DNA of 64,000 bases from Micromonospora sp. WMMD980 (lineage in GTDB: Bacteria > Actinomycetota > Actinomycetes > Mycobacteriales > Micromonosporaceae), in contig NZ_JARUBE010000003.1 in NCBI RefSeq assembly GCF_029626035.1, forward strand, positions 1,488,001 to 1,552,000. Direction: 5' to 3'. Shown here piece by piece: positions 1 to 8,145 of this stretch. The first letter of the stretch is position 1; the number at the start of each line of letters is the position of its first letter. Under the pieces are notes generated by a model that was not told the DNA's origin, did not search any database, and worked only from the letters and a program-made list of their open reading frames with translations. Made by a program: the position numbers and the translations under genes.

Positions 1-789
1 GGTGTCGTCGAGCGCCGGCGGGGTGAGCGCGGCGACGAAGCGCCGGGCCTCGGCGAGATTGTCGGCGGCGGCCTGCCGGGCCTGCTCGACGTGGCGGGCG
101 GCGGTGTCCGGCCGGTCCGGCAGCACCCGGCCGGCGGCGCGCAGCAGCAACTGGATGCTGGTCAGGCCCTGTGCCAGCGTGTCGTGGATCTCGGCGGCCA
201 GGCGCTCGCGTTCCGCCGCCACCCCGGCCTCGTGCTGCGCCCGGGCCAGGTCGGCGCGGGTGGCGGTCAGCTCCTCGATCAGCCGCCGGCGGCGTTCGCT
301 CTCCTGGTGGAGCGCCTGGTAGCCGCGGACCACGGCCACCGCGACCGCGGCGCCCAGCACCGGCCCGAGCGTGCCGGCCACGCTGACCGCGCCCCGGTGG
401 GCGGCGAAGGCGACCACCGCCGCCGCGGCGGTCGCCGTGACGGCGACCAGGCCGGCGCGCCGGGGCAGCAGGTGCAGTTGCAGCAGGTAGAGCGGGAACG
501 CCAGCCACAGCCCGTCGACGGTGAGCGCGGTCAGCGCCAGCCACGAGGCGCCGACCGCCGCCAGCCACCAGCCGGCCACCCGTCGGGAGCGTCGGACGCC
601 GGGCAGGAACGCGCCGGCCGCGTACGCCGACAGGCCCGCCGCCGCGACGGCGGCGATCAGGGTCGCGTGCGGCTGCCCGGGCGCCACGGCCCGCAGGCCG
701 GCGAGGGCGAACAGCACGCCCACCAGCAGGTGCAGGCACCAGGCCAGCACGCGGGCGGTGGGAGTCAGGGCGGGAACGGTGGTGGTCAC
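1..789 (-). CDS. Sensor histidine kinase, NarL/DesK class (3' end off the window)
   Basis: This is the N-terminal 263 residues of a membrane sensor kinase. The first 160 residues hold several hydrophobic segments. A charged linker follows, and then the HisKA_3 dimerisation box with the motif ERLAAEIHDTLAQG, whose phospho-acceptor is His202. The ATP-binding domain lies beyond the left edge. The GTG at 789 is preceded five codons upstream by an in-frame TAG, so this start is well constrained. Kinases of this class phosphorylate a LuxR-type response regulator, which is presumably also off the left edge. The divergent ABC transporter at 961-2690 is a plausible target, but that is inference. Confidence 0.87.
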   Translation of the reverse strand, partial: MTTTVPALTPTARVLAWCLHLLVGVLFALAGLRAVAPGQPHATLIAAVAAAGLSAYAAGAFLPGVRRSRRVAGWWLAAVGASWLALTALTVDGLWLAFPLYLLQLHLLPRRAGLVAVTATAAAAVVAFAAHRGAVSVAGTLGPVLGAAVAVAVVRGYQALHQESERRRRLIEELTATRADLARAQHEAGVAAERERLAAEIHDTLAQGLTSIQLLLRAAGRVLPDRPDTAARHVEQARQAAADNLAEARRFVAALTPPALDDT

Positions 790-960
790 GACCCGTCCAG
801 CCTAGAGGAGGCGCAGGTCCGCCGGCCTCTGTCGAAAGGTGTAACCGGGCCGCCGCCGTTCCGCCCGGGAAGTGCCGTCCGGCGCCGGATGCCCGGCCCA
901 CCGCCCGGGGGCGACCGTGGGAGACGCCCCGTCAGCGTCGTGGAAAGGACCGGTCGACAA

Positions 961-2019
961 GTGTTCGTCGCGTGGCGAGATCTGAGGTTCGCCAAGGGGC
1001 GGTTCGCCCTGATGGGAACCGTCATCGTGTTGATCACCCTGCTGGTCGGCCTGTTGTCCGGCCTGACCGCCGGGCTGGGCCGGCAGAACACCTCGGCGAT
1101 CACCGGGCTGCCCGCCGACCGGGTCGCCTTCGGCGGCCCGCAGCCGTCATACGCCGACTCGACGGTCACCCGGGCGCAGTGGCAGCGCTGGGCCGACACT
1201 CCCGGCGTCCGCGCCGCCGAGCCGCTCGGCATCGGCACCACCCGGGTCACCGCCGGTGGCCGCAGCGCCGCCGTCAGCGTGTTCGGCGTACGGGTCGGTT
1301 CCGGCCTCGCCCCCGGCGACCTCGACGACGACACGGCCGTGCTGTCCACCCCGGCCGCCACCGACCTCGGCCTGCGCGCCGGTGACCGCCTCACCGTGGC
1401 CGGCCGGGAGTTGACCGTGGCGGCGGTACGCGGCGACGCCTCCTACAGCCACACCCCGGTGGTGTGGACCAGCCTCGACTCGTGGCGGCGGACCGGCAAC
1501 GCCCACGCGGACACCGCCACCGTGATCGCGCTGCGCACCGGCGCCGGCGTGGACGTGGCGGACGCCGATCGCGCCGCCGGCACCCGCACCGTCCGCACCG
1601 GCGACTCGCTGACCGCGATCGGCTCCTACCGCTCGGAGAACGGCTCGCTCCAGCTCATGCGGGGCTTCCTGTTCGCCATCTCGGCCCTGGTCATCGGTGC
1701 CTTCTTCACGGTGTGGACGATCCAGCGCAGCGGCGACGTGGCGGTCCTGAAGGCGCTCGGCGCCTCCACCGCCGCGCTGCTCACCGACGCGCTCGGGCAG
1801 GCCGGCGTCCTGCTGGTCGGCGGCACCGCGCTCGGCACCGCCCTGGCCGCCGGGCTCGGCGCGCTGGTCTCCGGCTCGGACGTGCCGTTCGTGCTCACGC
1901 CCGCCACCGTCGCCGTTCCGGCCGGGGTGATGATCATGCTCGGCATGCTCGGCGCCGGCCTGTCCGTGCGCCGCATCACCGCCGTCGATCCGCTGACCGC
2001 GCTGGGGAGCGCCCGATGA
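961..2019 (+). CDS. ABC transporter permease, FtsX/DevC type
   Basis: The predicted protein has 352 residues. It has one N-terminal membrane helix (about residues 15-38), a large extracytoplasmic domain, and three C-terminal helices in a typical FtsX fold (FLFAISALVIGAFFTVW and two more). This is the DevC/MacB-type topology used for exporting peptides, lipids or drugs, or for mechanotransmission. The GTG at 961 follows a GGAAAGGA ribosome-binding site; the frame is open far upstream, but that sequence is antisense to the kinase. The stop overlaps the ATG of the ATPase gene (ATGA at 2016-2019), so the two are translationally coupled. Confidence 0.82.
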   Translation: MFVAWRDLRFAKGRFALMGTVIVLITLLVGLLSGLTAGLGRQNTSAITGLPADRVAFGGPQPSYADSTVTRAQWQRWADTPGVRAAEPLGIGTTRVTAGGRSAAVSVFGVRVGSGLAPGDLDDDTAVLSTPAATDLGLRAGDRLTVAGRELTVAAVRGDASYSHTPVVWTSLDSWRRTGNAHADTATVIALRTGAGVDVADADRAAGTRTVRTGDSLTAIGSYRSENGSLQLMRGFLFAISALVIGAFFTVWTIQRSGDVAVLKALGASTAALLTDALGQAGVLLVGGTALGTALAAGLGALVSGSDVPFVLTPATVAVPAGVMIMLGMLGAGLSVRRITAVDPLTALGSAR

Positions 2020-2690
2020 GCCTCGACCTGACCGACGTCACCCTCACCTACCCCGACGGCGAGACCCGGCTGACCGCGCTCGACCGCGTGACGCTCTCGG
2101 TCGGCAGGGGCGACCTGACCGCCGTGGTCGGCCCGTCCGGCTCCGGCAAGTCCAGCCTGCTCGCGGTCGCCGCCACGCTGGTCACCCCGGACGCCGGCCG
2201 GGTCGACGTGGACGGCGCCGCCACCGCCGGGATGAGCCGCGGCGCGCTCGCCGCCCTGCGCCGACGCGCGATCGGCATCGTCTTCCAGCAGCCCAACCTG
2301 CTGCCGTCGCTGACCGCCGCCGAGCAGCTCCAGGTGATGGCCGCCCTCGACGGCCGGTCGCCGGCCCGGGCCCGGGACCGCGCCCGGGACCTGCTCGACG
2401 CGGTCGGCCTCGACGCCTAGGCCGGGCGGCGGCCGCACCAGCTCTCCGGTGGCCAGCGCCAGCGGGTCAACATCGCCCGCGCGCTGGTGAACGACCCGGT
2501 CGTCCTGCTGGTCGACGAGCCGACGAGCGCGCTCGACCATGATCGGGGCGCCGCGGTCATCGACCTGATCGGTCGGCTCACCCGCGAGCGGGGCACCGCC
2601 ACGGTGCTGGTCACCCACGACCGCGACCACCTCGCCGCCGCCGACCGGATCGTCGAGATGCGCGACGGTCGCCTGCACGGCGTGGCCTGA
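2016..2690 (+). pseudogene. ABC transporter ATP-binding protein with an in-frame amber stop
   Basis: The reading frame encodes a complete MacB/LolD-like ATPase: Walker A GPSGSGKSS near residue 45, Q-loop FQQPN, signature LSGGQRQR, Walker [14 protein letters not shown] and the H-loop VTHDRDH. Codon 135 (2418-2420) is TAG. It falls just before the signature motif, between VGLDA and [11 protein letters not shown], and the same frame continues cleanly to the stop at 2690. The second half could restart at the GTG at 2487, but would lack Walker A. No other base change is needed to restore the gene, so it is a very recent nonsense mutation, a sequencing error, or an amber readthrough case. As written it should not give a working ATPase for the upstream permease. 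Confidence 0.8.
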
Positions 2691-2978
2691 CCGGCCTGGA
2701 GGAGGGCAGCAGGCGGTCGGTGGCGGGTCCGCGCCTCGGTGGACGCGTGGAGCACCTCGTCGGCGGGTCGGGCACCGCGCTGCTGCCGCTCGGCGCGGCA
2801 GGGTCGGGTCAGCGTCGCGTGCCGGTGGCAGGCCGTGTCAGGCATGGAGGCGTCGAACCGAGGGGAGCACGACGATGACCATCGTCGTCCCTTCGTCGTC
2901 ACCCGATGCGTGACGGCGAGCAGACCAGGCTGGTGGCACCCGGAGCTGCGTGACACCCTGCACCGGCCGCCCTGCACC
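2691..2978. other. Intergenic gap, no gene recognised
   Basis: About 290 bases between the ABC ATPase and the small membrane protein. The only gene-like signal is an ATG at 2875 behind AGGGGAGC that opens a frame of just 12 codons (MTIVVPSSSPDA). It could be the start of a lost gene or chance. Nothing else on either strand looks coding. Confidence 0.4.
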
Positions 2979-3593
2979 TCAGTTGAGGCCGCAGGCGGCC
3001 AGCGCGTCCAGGTTCGGCCGCTGTGCGCCGACCCGGTTGAACGCGATTTCGATCCGGTCGAGCACGGCGGTGCGCTTGTTCTTCAGCGGCCCGAGGATGG
3101 CGTTGTTGACGAAGTTCGCCCCGCCCTCGGGCTTCACCGCGAGCCGGGCCAGCCGCTCGTTCTGCCGGGCGATCTCCTGGTCCAGGTTGGCCAGTTCCCG
3201 CTCCACCTCGGCGTTCGCCGTCGCCGGCACCGCGGGCAGTTTGTCGCGTACGGTCGGGCAGTTCACGGTCTGCGCGGCCGAGGCGGCCCCGCCGCCGCTG
3301 GTGTCGGCGGACGCCAGTCGCAGCCCGCCGGCGAGCAGCAGCGCCGCGAGGGCGCCCACCCCGCCGAGTTTCAGGACCGCGTTGTTGCGCGTACCCCTGG
3401 CCGTGCACCTCTCCTTTGGTCGACCTGCAGGGCCGGCACGGCAGGTGTGCCGCGCTGCCGCTCCGCGGTGCGCAGTGAGACGCAGGGATCGCCTCGCGGG
3501 CCCGCTCCGGCATCGCGGCTCCGGACGATCTCCCGGTCGGGTATGGGCACGGGTGCGGGATCGTTCAGCGTCCGGTGGTCCGATTGACCGCAT
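2979..3593 (-). CDS. Small membrane-anchored or secreted protein of unknown function
   Basis: I do not recognise the family. The convincing part is the last 135 residues: a hydrophobic segment (VLKLGGVGALAALLLAGGL), a polar stretch, a predicted coiled coil (VERELANLDQEIARQNERLA) and a C-terminal region ending in ALAACGLN, with a Cys there and one near VNCPTV that may pair. The ATG at 3593 is the only standard start covering the whole hydrophobic segment, but the first 65 residues are Arg-rich and look non-coding. A strong AAAGGAGAGG lies near 3409-3417, next to a GTG that is one base out of frame. The true start is therefore unresolved, or there is an indel in the GGGG run just after it. Confidence 0.5.
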   Translation of the reverse strand: MRSIGPPDAERSRTRAHTRPGDRPEPRCRSGPARRSLRLTAHRGAAARHTCRAGPAGRPKERCTARGTRNNAVLKLGGVGALAALLLAGGLRLASADTSGGGAASAAQTVNCPTVRDKLPAVPATANAEVERELANLDQEIARQNERLARLAVKPEGGANFVNNAILGPLKNKRTAVLDRIEIAFNRVGAQRPNLDALAACGLN

Positions 3594-3618
3594 CGACGTA
3601 CGTCAGTAACCTCCGGGC

Positions 3619-3630
3619 GAAAGCGCTTTC
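3619..3630. promoter_or_regulatory. Perfect palindrome GAAAGCGCTTTC, LacI-type operator candidate
   Basis: A 12-bp perfect dyad with a central CG lies 130 bases upstream of the pectate lyase start. LacI-family regulators of actinobacterial polysaccharide genes bind sites of this shape. Control of the lyase gene is inference from position. Confidence 0.5.
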
Positions 3631-3759
3631 TGTGCGGGAGCGCGTGACGGGTCCGTCGACGCACGGACGTCCGGGGCAGGAAGGCCCGCCGACGGCACCG
3701 ACCGGGCATCGGAGCCGGTACCGGTGTGGCGCCGATCCACCACCCGCAGGAGAACCCTC

Positions 3760-5367
3760 ATGATCAATCGACAGCGCCGCACGGTGTTGTGGACGGCCGG
3801 GGCCGCGGCGGCGACGCTCGTCGCGGCCGGCCTCGCCGTCGGGGCCACCGCCGCCCAGGCGGCCGCCGGCTGCCGGGTCGACTACGCGGTCACCGCGCAG
3901 TGGTCCGGCGGCTTCACCGCCAACGTCAACCTCACCAACCTCGGCGATCCGCTCAACGGCTGGACCGTCGCCTGGAACTTCAACGACGGCCAGACCGTCA
4001 GCCAGGCATGGGGCGCCGACATCACCCAGACCGGCGCGTCGGTGCGGGCCGCCAACGTCAGCTACAACGGCAGCCTCGGCACCAACGCGAGCACCTCGTT
4101 CGGCTTCAACGGCGCCTGGAACAACAGCAACAACTCCAAGCCGTCCTCGTTCGCGGTCAACGGCGTCCTCTGCGGCGGCGCCGTCCCCACCGACCCCGGT
4201 GGGACCCTCACCCCGCCGCCGGGGCCGACGACCCCGCCGCCGTCGCCCACCACCCCGCCGCCGACGACTCCGCCGCCGACGAGCGGAGCAGTGTACGCCG
4301 CGCCGAACGGCACCGCCGGCGCTGCCGGCACCCAGGCGAACCCCACCACGATCGCCGCGGCGATCACCCGGGTCGGTGCGGGCGGCACCGTCTACCTGCG
4401 CGGGGGCACCTACAGCCTGGCCCAGACCGTCACCGTCGCCGCCGGCAACAACGGCACCGCGAGCGCCCGCAAGAACCTGTACGCCTACCCGGGCGAGACG
4501 CCGATCCTCAACTTCTCCGCGATGGGCGAGGACCCGGCCAACCGGGGCCTCGCGCTCAACGCGTCCTACTGGCACGTCCGGGGGATCGTGGTGGAACGTG
4601 CCGGCGACAACGGCATCTTCGTCGGCGGCAGCAACAACATCATCGAGCGTACGGTGACCCGGTTCAACCGCGACACCGGCCTGCAGTTGTCCCGCATCTC
4701 GTCCAGCACCCCGCGTGACCAGTGGCCGGCGAACAACCTCATGGTCAGCGTCGAGTCACACGACAACGCCGACTCCGACGGCGAGGACGCCGACGGGTTC
4801 GCCGCCAAGCTCACCGTCGGCGGCGGCAACGTCTTCCGGTACGCCGTGTCGCACCACAACATCGACGACGGCTGGGACCTCTACACCAAGACCGACACCG
4901 GCGCGATCGGCGCGGTGACCATCGAGGACTCCCTCTCCTACAACAACGGCACGCTCAGCAACGGCACCCAGGCCGGCAACGGCGACCGCAACGGCTTCAA
5001 GCTCGGCGGCGAGGACATCGCGGTCAACCACACCGTCCGGCGCACCATCGCGTACCGCAACGGCAAGCACGGCTTCACCTACAACCGGAACCCCGGCACC
5101 ATGACGATCTCCAACAACCTGAGCATCGACAACACCGAGCGCAACTTCTCGTTCGACGCCGGCACCTCGGTCTTCCGCAGCAACACGTCCTGCCGCAGCG
5201 GCAGCGGGTCGAACGACAGGACGGTCGGCAACGTGGACGGCTCGAACCAGTTCTGGTCCGGCGCCAACGGCTCCCGCTGCGCCACCTACGCGGGCGCCCT
5301 CGGCTGGTCCTTCACCTCCGACGGCCGCCTGGTCGTCACCCTCGGCGGCCGCGTGGTCTCCCTGTAG
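3760..5367 (+). CDS. Secreted pectate lyase: CBM2 plus polysaccharide lyase family 9
   Basis: The predicted protein has 535 residues. It starts with a signal peptide (MINRQRRTVLW, hydrophobic core, likely cleavage after AQA). A family 2 cellulose-binding module follows (about residues 38-140, CRVDYAVTAQWSGGF to VLCGG), then a Pro-Thr linker (144-178). The rest is a right-handed parallel beta-helix of the PL9 type, with the acidic Ca-binding stretch NADSDGEDADGFAAKL and repeated Asn-rich turns. It should cleave polygalacturonate by beta-elimination outside the cell while the CBM tethers it to cellulose. The ATG is preceded by AGGAG at good spacing. With the GH10 and GH5 genes at the other end of the window it points to a plant-litter lifestyle. 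Confidence 0.93.
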   Translation: MINRQRRTVLWTAGAAAATLVAAGLAVGATAAQAAAGCRVDYAVTAQWSGGFTANVNLTNLGDPLNGWTVAWNFNDGQTVSQAWGADITQTGASVRAANVSYNGSLGTNASTSFGFNGAWNNSNNSKPSSFAVNGVLCGGAVPTDPGGTLTPPPGPTTPPPSPTTPPPTTPPPTSGAVYAAPNGTAGAAGTQANPTTIAAAITRVGAGGTVYLRGGTYSLAQTVTVAAGNNGTASARKNLYAYPGETPILNFSAMGEDPANRGLALNASYWHVRGIVVERAGDNGIFVGGSNNIIERTVTRFNRDTGLQLSRISSSTPRDQWPANNLMVSVESHDNADSDGEDADGFAAKLTVGGGNVFRYAVSHHNIDDGWDLYTKTDTGAIGAVTIEDSLSYNNGTLSNGTQAGNGDRNGFKLGGEDIAVNHTVRRTIAYRNGKHGFTYNRNPGTMTISNNLSIDNTERNFSFDAGTSVFRSNTSCRSGSGSNDRTVGNVDGSNQFWSGANGSRCATYAGALGWSFTSDGRLVVTLGGRVVSL

Positions 5368-5389
5368 CTCCGCCCCGCCCGCACCGCAT

Positions 5390-5464
5390 CGCCGATCTTG
5401 CGGTTGCCGCCCCCACAAAACCGACAAGAGGTACGAGTCAAGGGCCGCAACCGCAAGATCGGCG
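5390..5464. repeat. Long inverted repeat (18-bp perfect arms), REP-like hairpin
   Basis: CGCCGATCTTGCGGTTGC at 5390-5407 is repeated exactly in inverted orientation at 5447-5464, with a 39-base loop. It starts 22 bases after the pectate lyase stop and could end transcription. The long loop and GATCTTGCGGTT-type arms resemble dispersed intergenic hairpins that I recall from Micromonospora genomes. A run of GGAC tetranucleotides follows at about 5473-5510. Confidence 0.7.
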
Positions 5465-5545
5465 TCGACGGTCGACGGACGGACGGACGGGCGGACGGAC
5501 GGGCGGGTCACGGGTCGGCGGGCAGTCGGCGGGCTCGGAGGCGGT

Positions 5546-5701
5546 GAACTCGCGCCGCACCGGCCGATTCCGAGCGAGGCGGCCATCGTGCAGGAGTTCG
5601 GTGTGGCGCGGGGAACCGCCCGGCGCGCCGTTGCCGAATTGCGCGACCGCGGGTTGGTCTACACCGGGCCGCAACGTGGAACATATGTAGGGCAGCCCTG
5701 A
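5546..5701 (+). pseudogene. Remnant of a GntR-family winged-helix regulator
   Basis: The frame ending at the TGA at 5699-5701 reads as the back half of a GntR DNA-binding domain: GELAPHRPIPSEAAIVQEFG, then VARGTARRAVAELRDRGLVY and a wing ending in QRGTYVGQP. The first helix of the domain is missing and is replaced by the GGAC-rich low-complexity stretch. There is no start codon with a ribosome-binding site; the only in-frame GTG (about 5588) would cut the helix-turn-helix. Related genes end at the same GTYVG wing as small stand-alone regulators, so the C-terminus is probably natural and the N-terminus was lost. Confidence 0.6.
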
Positions 5702-5713
5702 GGGGCGTGGGGG

Positions 5714-6161
5714 ATGACCGGCGCGCGGGAGCCGCGCGATCTGGTGGCCTACGAGCGGCGGGCGCGATCCGGGCGGTGCTTCGTCTGTGCCTACCTCGAC
5801 GGTGACCCCGACCTCGCCCACGAGCCGCTCTACGACGACGGTGCGCACGTCGCGTTCCTCAACCGGTATCCCACACTGGTCGGCTCCACGTTGGTGGCGC
5901 CGCGCCGGCACGTCGAAGACGTGGTCGGCGGGTTGACGCCGGGGGAGTACCTGGATCTCCAGGCGGTGGTGCACCGTGTCGCCCGCGCCGTCGCGGAGGT
6001 GGTACGTGCACTGGCACGTCGCGCCGCTGCCACCGGGGGTGCCGTACGAGCGGCAGCAGTACCACGCGTTGATGGCCGAGCACGGCGTGGTGCCGCAGTC
6101 GCCGGACCGGATCGCGGCGCTCGGCGCCCGTATCCGGGCGGCGCTCGCGCACGGAGCGTAA
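5714..6161 (+). pseudogene. HIT-family hydrolase broken by an internal deletion and frameshift
   Basis: The first part (5714 to about 6000) encodes the start of a histidine-triad protein, with CxxC-like CFVCAYLDGD, FLNRYPTLVGSTLVAPRRHVEDV and RVARAVAEVV. The second part, in another frame, carries the active-site triad region VHWHVAPLPPGVPYERQQYHALM and ends at the TAA at 6159-6161. In intact HIT proteins about 20 residues lie between AVAEVV and the triad (the PTERVY...GNAHVHWH segment). Here the two are joined directly near 6001, and the deletion is not a multiple of three. No active protein is expected. HIT enzymes hydrolyse nucleotide phosphoramidates or dinucleoside polyphosphates. Confidence 0.78.
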
Positions 6162-6187
6162 CGCGACCGGAGAAGGCATCACTTTTC

Positions 6188-6233
6188 AGCGGCATACCTC
6201 TGAGGCATAAATATGACCGAGAGGCATACCGCT
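6188..6233. repeat. AT-rich inverted repeat with three GGCATA motifs
   Basis: AGCGGCATACCTCT (6188-6201) and AGAGGCATACCGCT (6220-6233) pair at 12 of 14 positions. A third GGCATA lies in the loop at 6204. The block is much less GC-rich than its surroundings and lies between the HIT pseudogene and the iron-uptake promoter. It may be a terminator or an operator. Confidence 0.5.
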
Positions 6234-6287
6234 AAAACGCGAACACTTCTTCGGCCCGGTCACCCACAGTGAAGATCCGGAGGTGGC

Positions 6288-6324
6288 TTGACAGCGTGAT
6301 CGCTGGTTAGGTTAGCCTAACCTT
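6288..6324 (+). promoter_or_regulatory. Iron-regulated promoter with an IdeR/DmdR iron box
   Basis: TTGACA at 6288-6293 is a good -35 element. The palindrome TTAGGTTAGCCTAACCT (6307-6323) matches the actinobacterial iron box TTAGGTTAGGCTAACCTAA and covers the expected -10 region. The GTG of the first gene begins at 6326, so the transcript is probably leaderless or has a very short leader. Fe-loaded IdeR/DmdR1 should block it. Confidence 0.85.
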
Positions 6325-6325
6325 T

Positions 6326-7141
6326 GTGACGAGCGGAACGGTGCGGGCTGACGGCCTGCGGGGCAGTGCGCTGCGGCTGGGCTACCACGGGACCACCGTG
6401 GTGCACGACGCCGGCATCACGCTGCGGCCGGCGGCGGTGACCGCGCTGGTCGGCCCGAACGGCAGCGGCAAGTCGACGCTGCTGCGTGGGCTGGCCCGCC
6501 TGCACCCGCTGGAGCACGGCGAGATCGTGCTCGCCGACGGCACGCCGGCCCGTGCGCTGTCCGCCCGCGACTTCGCCCGCCGGGTCACGTTGCTGGCGCA
6601 GAGCCGCCCCACGCCGAGCGGGGTCACCGTTCGGGACGTGGTCGGCTACGGCCGGCACCCGTACCGGCAGCGGTGGCGGGCCGGCGACCCGGACGGGCCG
6701 GCGGCGATCGACCGGGCAATGGCGGTGACCGGCGTCGACACCATGGCGGCCCGGCCGGTCGACGAGCTGTCCGGCGGGGAACTCCAACGGGTCTGGCTGG
6801 CCACCTGCCTGGCCCAGGACACCGCCGTGCTGCTGCTGGACGAGCCCACCACGTTCCTCGATCTGCGCTACCAGGTGGAGATCCTCGACCTGGTGCGGGA
6901 CCTCGCCGACACCGCCGACGTCGCCGTCGGCGTGGTGCTGCACGACCTCAACCAGGCCGCCGCCGTCGCCGACGAGGTGGTGCTCCTGCACGAGGGGCGG
7001 GTGCGCGGCACCGGCGCCCCCCGTGAGGTGTTCACCGAGGCGGCGCTCACCGAGGCGTACGGCATCCGGGTCGAGGTGACCGTCGACCCGGTGACCGGCC
7101 TGCTCTCCACCCGCCCCGTGGGCAAACACACCAAGTCCTGA
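6326..7141 (+). CDS. Ferric-siderophore ABC transporter ATPase (FepC/FecE type)
   Basis: The predicted protein has 271 residues. Walker A GPNGSGKST, signature LSGGELQR, Walker B AVLLLDEPTTFLD and the H-loop VVLHDLNQAA are all intact. The DLRYQVEILDLV stretch after Walker B is typical of the siderophore/B12 importer family. It should power import of an iron-siderophore complex with the binding protein and fused permease encoded next. It is first in an operon with small gaps (17 and 6 bases to the following two genes) and sits directly behind an iron box. The GTG at 6326 is just after the box, and no ribosome-binding site is visible, which fits leaderless translation. Confidence 0.92.
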   Translation: MTSGTVRADGLRGSALRLGYHGTTVVHDAGITLRPAAVTALVGPNGSGKSTLLRGLARLHPLEHGEIVLADGTPARALSARDFARRVTLLAQSRPTPSGVTVRDVVGYGRHPYRQRWRAGDPDGPAAIDRAMAVTGVDTMAARPVDELSGGELQRVWLATCLAQDTAVLLLDEPTTFLDLRYQVEILDLVRDLADTADVAVGVVLHDLNQAAAVADEVVLLHEGRVRGTGAPREVFTEAALTEAYGIRVEVTVDPVTGLLSTRPVGKHTKS

Positions 7142-7158
7142 CTACAGAAGAGAAACCG

Positions 7159-8139
7159 ATGTTGCGTACCCGAGTCACCCTGCTCGTCGCCGCGGCGACC
7201 GCACTGCTGGTCGCCGGCTGCGGCACCACCGAGGCGCCCGCCGCCGCCCCCTCCACCTCGGCGGCCACCGGCCCGGTCACCGTCACCGACAGCCGCGGCA
7301 AGACGATCACCCTGAAGAGCCCGGCCACCAAGGTCGTCGGTCTGGAGTGGGGTGAGGTCGAGATGCTCGTCGGCCTCGGCGTGATGCCGGTCGGCGTCGC
7401 CGACCCCAAGGGGTACGCCACCTGGGTCACCGCCGCGCCGCTCGACCCGGGCGTCAAGGACGTCGGGACCCGGGGCGAGCCGAGCGTCGACGCCGTCGTG
7501 GCGCTCCAGCCGGACCTGGTGGTGATGGAGGCCGAGCGCGGCGCGGCCATCGTCACCCAGCTGGAGAAGTACGTGCCGGTGCTGGTCACCAAGGGCAGCG
7601 ACGCGGCCGACAACCTCGGCCGGATGCGGTCCGACCTCACCATGATCGCCACCGCGACCGGCCGCAGCGCGCAGGCGGAGAAGCTGCTCGCCGACTTCGA
7701 CGCCGCGCTCGCCGACGGGCGCAAGAAGATCGCCGACGCCGGCGCGGCCGGCCGGCAGTTCGCCGTCGCCGACGGCTGGAAGGAGGGCAGCACGGTGTCG
7801 ATCCGGATGTTCGGCCAGGGCGCGCTCGTCTCCCAGCTCGGCATCCAGCTCGGCCTGCGCAACGCCTGGACCGGCAAGACCGACGCGATGTGGGGCCTGG
7901 GCCAGACCGACGTCGAGGGGATGACCGTCCTCAAGGGTCAGGACCTGCACTTCTTCTATAACGCCTCGGACGGGCAGGACGTCTTCGCCGACGGTCTCGC
8001 CGGCAACGCGATCTGGCGGTCGCTGCCGTTCGTGCGGCAGAACAAGCTGCACAAGATGCCGAACGGCATCTGGACGTTCGGCGGCACCCTGTCCGCGAAG
8101 CAGTACGTCGACCAGCTCGTCGCCGTCTACACGGCCTGA
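7159..8139 (+). CDS. Ferric-siderophore substrate-binding lipoprotein
   Basis: The predicted protein has 326 residues. The signal peptide ends in the lipobox LVAGC, with lipid-modified Cys21. The rest is a periplasmic-binding fold of the FecB/FepB type: GKTITLKSPATKVVGLEWGE, then a helix backbone around LVVMEAERG, and the second lobe. It captures the ferric siderophore at the membrane surface and hands it to the permease. The start is an ATG behind AGAAGAGAAA, 17 bases after the ATPase gene. Confidence 0.92.
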   Translation: MLRTRVTLLVAAATALLVAGCGTTEAPAAAPSTSAATGPVTVTDSRGKTITLKSPATKVVGLEWGEVEMLVGLGVMPVGVADPKGYATWVTAAPLDPGVKDVGTRGEPSVDAVVALQPDLVVMEAERGAAIVTQLEKYVPVLVTKGSDAADNLGRMRSDLTMIATATGRSAQAEKLLADFDAALADGRKKIADAGAAGRQFAVADGWKEGSTVSIRMFGQGALVSQLGIQLGLRNAWTGKTDAMWGLGQTDVEGMTVLKGQDLHFFYNASDGQDVFADGLAGNAIWRSLPFVRQNKLHKMPNGIWTFGGTLSAKQYVDQLVAVYTA

Positions 8140-8145
8140 CCCCCG

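Noticed and set aside
91..960. Open frame upstream of the ABC permease on the plus strand
   Set aside because: It is antisense to the sensor kinase and low in plausible protein features. The permease starts at the GTG at 961.
2875..2913. 12-codon ORF with a ribosome-binding site in the gap after the ABC ATPase
   Set aside because: It is too short to support as a gene and no leader-peptide features are visible.
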